This document shows positions 6,158 through 8,819 of a stretch of 8,819 nucleotides of DNA, piece by piece (the first letter of the stretch is position 1; each line of letters begins with the position of its first letter). Made by a program: the position numbers and the translations under genes. The stretch covers positions 1-8,819 of the forward strand of contig JAIUYC010000096.1 of assembly GCA_020216575.1 (NCBI GenBank), in the 5' to 3' direction. The DNA is from Coleofasciculus sp. S288. Lineage in GTDB: Bacteria; Cyanobacteriota; Cyanobacteriia; Cyanobacteriales; Coleofasciculaceae. The notes beneath the pieces are model-generated. The model saw nothing but the letters and a program-made list of their open reading frames with translations, had not been told where the DNA came from and ran no database searches.

Positions 6158-6623
6158 GATAGTCTTCCAGTGACAAGTTAAACGCTCTGATCAAGAGATT
6201 CACACAGCTTCTAAAACCACTCTTTTGAATTTCTAATTTTTCCCTTGTGGAAATTTCTAGGGCAGTGCATAGATTGAACTTCAGCAAAGCTTGATAGGCT
6301 ATTAAAACACTCATAACTAGGCACTTAGCAGGCTCTTCAACTTGCTTGTGCTCTAGACAAAAAAAATTATCGTAATCGTCAATCTTCCAAGGGTCTAGGG
6401 ACGTATTGGTGGAAAATTTTTCCTCAGTGCTAATAACGTTTAATGAACCAAGTATCTCCAGTGCCTGATTGACAATGATGAGAGCCTGCTGATAGGACGT
6501 TTCAGCTAAAGCTTGCTGGAGCATGCTGAGTACCTTGCAAAGCTTGTCTCTAGACTCACCCAGTTGATAATTACTAGTCAGGTCTTCAGGCCTGAGCAAA
6601 ACAAGAGTTTCCGAGAGTTTCAT
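6150..6623 (-). CDS. Uncharacterised 157-aa protein
   Basis: Not recognised. It is 157 aa, acidic to neutral, with no signal peptide. The pattern suggests an all-helical protein: a leucine-rich helix pair (about 25-58, with LCKVLSMLQQALAE and ALIIVNQALEILG), a loop rich in S, T, D and N (about 62-84), then longer helices (about 96-123 and 127-150). Cysteines at 29, 89, 100, 118 and 139 are not in a known metal motif. ATG 6623 has GGGG about 7 nt upstream. The gene overlaps the next one by 8 nt, which implies one operon and possibly a physical partnership between the two products. The pair is transcribed away from the histidine kinase, with which it shares a roughly 0.6-kb intergenic region. 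Confidence 0.7.
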   Translation of the reverse strand: MKLSETLVLLRPEDLTSNYQLGESRDKLCKVLSMLQQALAETSYQQALIIVNQALEILGSLNVISTEEKFSTNTSLDPWKIDDYDNFFCLEHKQVEEPAKCLVMSVLIAYQALLKFNLCTALEISTREKLEIQKSGFRSCVNLLIRAFNLSLEDYHD

Positions 6624-7051
6624 GATGCTACCCCGTTCAGCGATTAATAGTTCATCGCAACTTTTGTAGACATTGAACGCTTTTTATAGCTAATCCTCCC
6701 TGCTCTCCAAAGTTTTTTCGGACTCTTTGTAATAGAAAATACAAGATTGTGGCATCAATTGTAGAAAGATGCCTCTCACTTCTTTCGTATTTTCTTTTTC
6801 CAGAAGTAAACAGTTTCCAGAAGGATACAGTCAATTTGAGAAGAGAGATCTCCCTTCATCAAATCTTTACAGAGCTGTCATTAAATTTAGTTAGCGATAC
6901 TTGTATCTCTCAAACCTCAGGATAGGGGATATTACTAAAGCTCCTAAGAAACACAGGGCAGAAGGCTCCAGGGTAGAGGGCTTGGTGCAAGATCTGAGTA
7001 AAGCCTATTTTCAGCAACTGCTTGATCGCTATAGATTCTGTAGGCTGTTTG

Positions 7052-7067
7052 TGTGATTTAAATCACA
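7052..7067. promoter_or_regulatory. CRP-type operator, perfect palindrome
   Basis: TGTGATTTAAATCACA is a perfect 16-bp palindrome that matches the CRP/SYCRP1 pattern TGTGA-N6-TCACA at all ten defined positions. Beyond one mismatched pair the symmetry continues for 3 bp (TTT/AAA). Its centre is about 160 nt upstream of the kinase start and 436 nt upstream of the start of the uncharacterised pair, so either direction could be controlled. Binding by a cAMP receptor protein is an inference from the consensus. Confidence 0.7.
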
Positions 7068-7157
7068 AAAATTGTAACGTTTGATCACAAAAAATCCGGA
7101 TGAATGTCACAAATCACTAAGACAAGACATCACAAGATGGGGAAGTATCGCGTCACT
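7063..7157 (+). promoter_or_regulatory. Helically phased TCACAA direct repeats
   Basis: TCACAA occurs at 7063-7068, 7085-7090, 7107-7112 and 7130-7135, with start-to-start spacings of 22, 22 and 23 bp. A degenerate TCACT at 7153-7157 continues the 23-bp step. The spacing is about two helical turns, which places each motif on the same face of the DNA. The first unit is the right half of the CRP-type palindrome. Such arrays are usual for cooperative binding of a regulator; which one is unknown. Confidence 0.55.
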
Positions 7158-7198
7158 CCATAAGTGGCCGAAACGTTGAATACTCGTGGTTTGGGCAA

Positions 7199-7205
7199 AG
7201 GAGGT
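7199..7205 (+). promoter_or_regulatory. Shine-Dalgarno of the kinase gene, unusually far from ATG
   Basis: AGGAGGT is a near-perfect anti-16S match but ends 13 nt before ATG 7219. An in-frame TAA at 7213-7215 rules out a closer upstream start in this frame. Either the spacing is truly long or the site serves another purpose. Confidence 0.5.
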
Positions 7206-7218
7206 TAGCAAATAATCC

Positions 7219-8700
7219 ATGTTCCTAGGCCGTAACGGTGTATCAGCTAGTTCTACTTACTGGGCAGAGCGATACGAAAAAATCCACAAAAACCTTGTCA
7301 AGCGGACAAAGCAGTTGAGACGTGCAAAGCAAGAACTAACCAATCGCGTTGCTGAGCGCAAACTGGTGGAAGAAACTCTGCGACAAGCGGAACAAAGGTA
7401 TTGCAGTCTGTTTGAGAATCCGGTTGTGGGAATCTTTCAAACGACTCCTAGTGGGCGCTACCAAGCCTGCAATCAAACACTGGCAAGAATTTACGGCTAT
7501 CAATCTGCGGAACAATTGCTCGAAAACTTGACAGATATCGGGCGACAGCTTTACGTCGATTCCGAGCGGCGTTGTGAATTTATTGAGCGACTGCACTCCT
7601 GCGATTCAGTGTCTGAATTTGAATCTCAAGTTTATCGGCGAGATGGTGGTATTATCTGGATTTCTGAAGATGCCTGGGCAGTGTGCGATGAAGATGGCAT
7701 GTTGCTCCACTACGAAGGCTTCGTTACGGATATCACCAAGCGAAAATTAGCTGAGGAAGCTTTGCAGAAATCGGAAGCTCAAGTTAGAAGCCAATCTAAG
7801 GAACTGGAACTTGCGTTAAATAAGCTGCAACGGACTCAAATTCAGTTGATTCAAAACGAAAAAATGTCCACTTTAGGACAATTATTAGCTAGCATTGCCC
7901 ACGAGATTAAAAATCCAGTCAATTTTGTTTGTAATAATCTTATTCCTGCTAGCCAATATGCACAGGATTTGTTAGCCCTCCTAGCGCTATACGCCAAATA
8001 CTATCCTCAGCCAGCACCGGAAATCCAAAATTATGCTGAGGCAATTGAGTTAGATTTTCTGATTAAGGATTTTTCAAAAATTCTATCATCTATGCAGATG
8101 GGAACTGACCGCATTCGCCAAATCGTGCAGTCCCTGCAAAACTTCTCGCGGCTTGATGAAGTGATAACGCTGGCAGACCTTCATGAAGGAATTGATAGCA
8201 CGCTGTTAATTCTGCATAATCGCTTAAAAGCGAAAGGGGACAATAAACCGGGAATTACTGTTATCAAGGAATACGGTGATCTGCCGCTAGTAGAGTGCTA
8301 TCCCGGTCTTTTGAACCAGGTGTTTATGAATTTGCTGTGCAATGCTATCGATGCCTTGGAGGAGTTGAATGTTGAACGGTTTGAGAGTTCAGGAAACAAT
8401 ATGCCACCTCTAACCCCTTGCATCTGGATTCGTACAGAAGTTGTTGGTAGCGGTTTAAATGACGGCACAAACTCTGCTGGCTTGGTTGTTGTCAGGATTA
8501 TCGACAATGGATTTGGGATGACAGAAGAGATTAGAAAACAGATCTTTGAGCCTTTCTTTACCACAAAACCAACCGGAAAAGGCACCGGTTTGGGGCTATC
8601 GATTAGCTATCAAATTGTTGTCGAAAAACATGGTGGTCAGTTAAGGTGTATCTCTGCGCCAGAACAAGGAACGGAGTTTGCACTCGAACTCCCCATCTAG
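7219..8700 (+). CDS. Soluble PAS-domain sensor histidine kinase
   Basis: A 493-aa two-component sensor without membrane segments, so cytosolic. In order: a basic coiled coil (about 16-60), a PAS domain with PAC end (about 60-174, closing with HYEGFVTDITKRK), a second coiled coil (about 175-215), a HisKA dimerisation domain with phospho-acceptor H228 in SIAHEIKNPVN, and a HATPase_c domain. The ATPase boxes are intact: N box NLLCNAIDAL (371-380), G1 DNGFGM (429-434), F box FEPFFTTK (443-450) and G2 GKGTGLGLS (453-461). The kinase therefore looks active. The layout resembles the many cyanobacterial kinases related to the NtrB/HPK4 group. No response regulator lies in the window, so it may be an orphan that signals to a distant partner. 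The ligand or cue sensed by the PAS domain is unknown. No residue suggests a haem or flavin PAS with confidence. Confidence 0.95.
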   Translation: MFLGRNGVSASSTYWAERYEKIHKNLVKRTKQLRRAKQELTNRVAERKLVEETLRQAEQRYCSLFENPVVGIFQTTPSGRYQACNQTLARIYGYQSAEQLLENLTDIGRQLYVDSERRCEFIERLHSCDSVSEFESQVYRRDGGIIWISEDAWAVCDEDGMLLHYEGFVTDITKRKLAEEALQKSEAQVRSQSKELELALNKLQRTQIQLIQNEKMSTLGQLLASIAHEIKNPVNFVCNNLIPASQYAQDLLALLALYAKYYPQPAPEIQNYAEAIELDFLIKDFSKILSSMQMGTDRIRQIVQSLQNFSRLDEVITLADLHEGIDSTLLILHNRLKAKGDNKPGITVIKEYGDLPLVECYPGLLNQVFMNLLCNAIDALEELNVERFESSGNNMPPLTPCIWIRTEVVGSGLNDGTNSAGLVVVRIIDNGFGMTEEIRKQIFEPFFTTKPTGKGTGLGLSISYQIVVEKHGGQLRCISAPEQGTEFALELPI

Positions 8701-8726
8701 TACCGCTGCGCGGAAGTAAAAAATCA

Positions 8727-8747
8727 CGCCAAATCGAAGATTTGGCG
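8727..8747 (-). terminator. Intrinsic terminator, best fit on the minus strand
   Basis: CGCCAAATC (8727-8735) and GATTTGGCG (8739-8747) form a perfect 9-bp stem with a 3-nt loop. Read on the minus strand, the stem is followed after 3 nt by six T (complement of A at 8718-8723), a classic terminator. On the plus strand the tail is not T-rich, so it would be a weaker stop for the kinase transcript. A smaller CCGC-TGC-GCGG hairpin lies at 8703-8713. Confidence 0.6.
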
Positions 8748-8819
8748 CGAGGAAAAACTTTTAAATTTTCGTTATTCAGCACCTCCCCTAGCCTATTCTC
8801 CAGCGCCAGAGGGATTGAT

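Larger units (their letters stand above)
6624..7218. other. Divergent control region between the gene pair and the kinase
   Basis: This 595-nt region has no supported gene. A 60-codon minus-strand frame beginning with TTG at 6834 and ending at 6652 lacks a good ribosome binding site and is left uncalled. The region contains small inverted repeats GAGATCTC (6845-6852) and GATAC-TT-GTATC (6896-6907), the CRP-type palindrome at 7052-7067, and the TCACAA series at 7063-7157. A minus-strand -10-like TATAGC lies at about 7028-7033, left of the palindrome, but promoter positions remain uncertain in both directions. Confidence 0.65.

Noticed and set aside
6652..6834. Minus-strand 60-codon frame ahead of the uncharacterised pair
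   Set aside because: TTG start without a Shine-Dalgarno, no recognisable domain; could be a leader peptide but nothing supports it.
6951..6982. Purine-rich AGGGCAGAAGG / AGGGTAGAGGG stretch resembling short tandem repeats
   Set aside because: Only two imperfect units; not enough for a repeat call.
1..8819. CRISPR array, transposase, restriction, toxin-antitoxin or phage genes
   Set aside because: None seen: no spaced identical repeats of CRISPR size, no transposase motifs, and the only periodic repeat is the short TCACAA run.

Overview
The window reads as cyanobacterial chromosome. Five perfect copies of the HIP1 octamer GCGATCGC occur in 8.8 kb, where well under one is expected by chance. 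The RibF, methyltransferase, dihaem cytochrome and PAS histidine kinase proteins are of cyanobacterial type. A genus cannot be named from the sequence.

Layout. Positions 245-3980 hold a plus-strand housekeeping block: a PhnP-like metallo-beta-lactamase-fold hydrolase, RibF (FMN/FAD synthesis), a MoxR-type AAA+ ATPase and a membrane-targeted dihaem cytochrome c. The last three are close enough to be one operon. Next come an isolated AT-rich 100-aa orphan gene (4208-4510), a terminator hairpin, and a palindromic dispersed repeat (4717-4790) between converging genes. Three minus-strand genes follow: a class I SAM methyltransferase (4813-5478) and an overlapping pair of uncharacterised genes (5582-6157 and 6150-6623). 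The pair is divergent from a soluble PAS-HisKA-HATPase sensor kinase (7219-8700). A hairpin with a T tract on the minus strand (8727-8747) suggests a convergent gene beyond the right edge.

Most interesting signals. The kinase's 5' region has a perfect CRP-type palindrome, TGTGA-N6-TCACA. Its right half begins a run of TCACAA motifs at 22-23-bp spacing (starts 7063, 7085, 7107, 7130, with a degenerate TCACT at 7153). This looks like a multi-site regulatory platform between the kinase and the uncharacterised pair. RibF carries a roughly 80-residue insertion inside its adenylyltransferase domain. The MoxR gene lacks its usual DUF58/VWA partners and sits between ribF and a c-type cytochrome. All functional statements come from reading motifs by eye; no database search was run.
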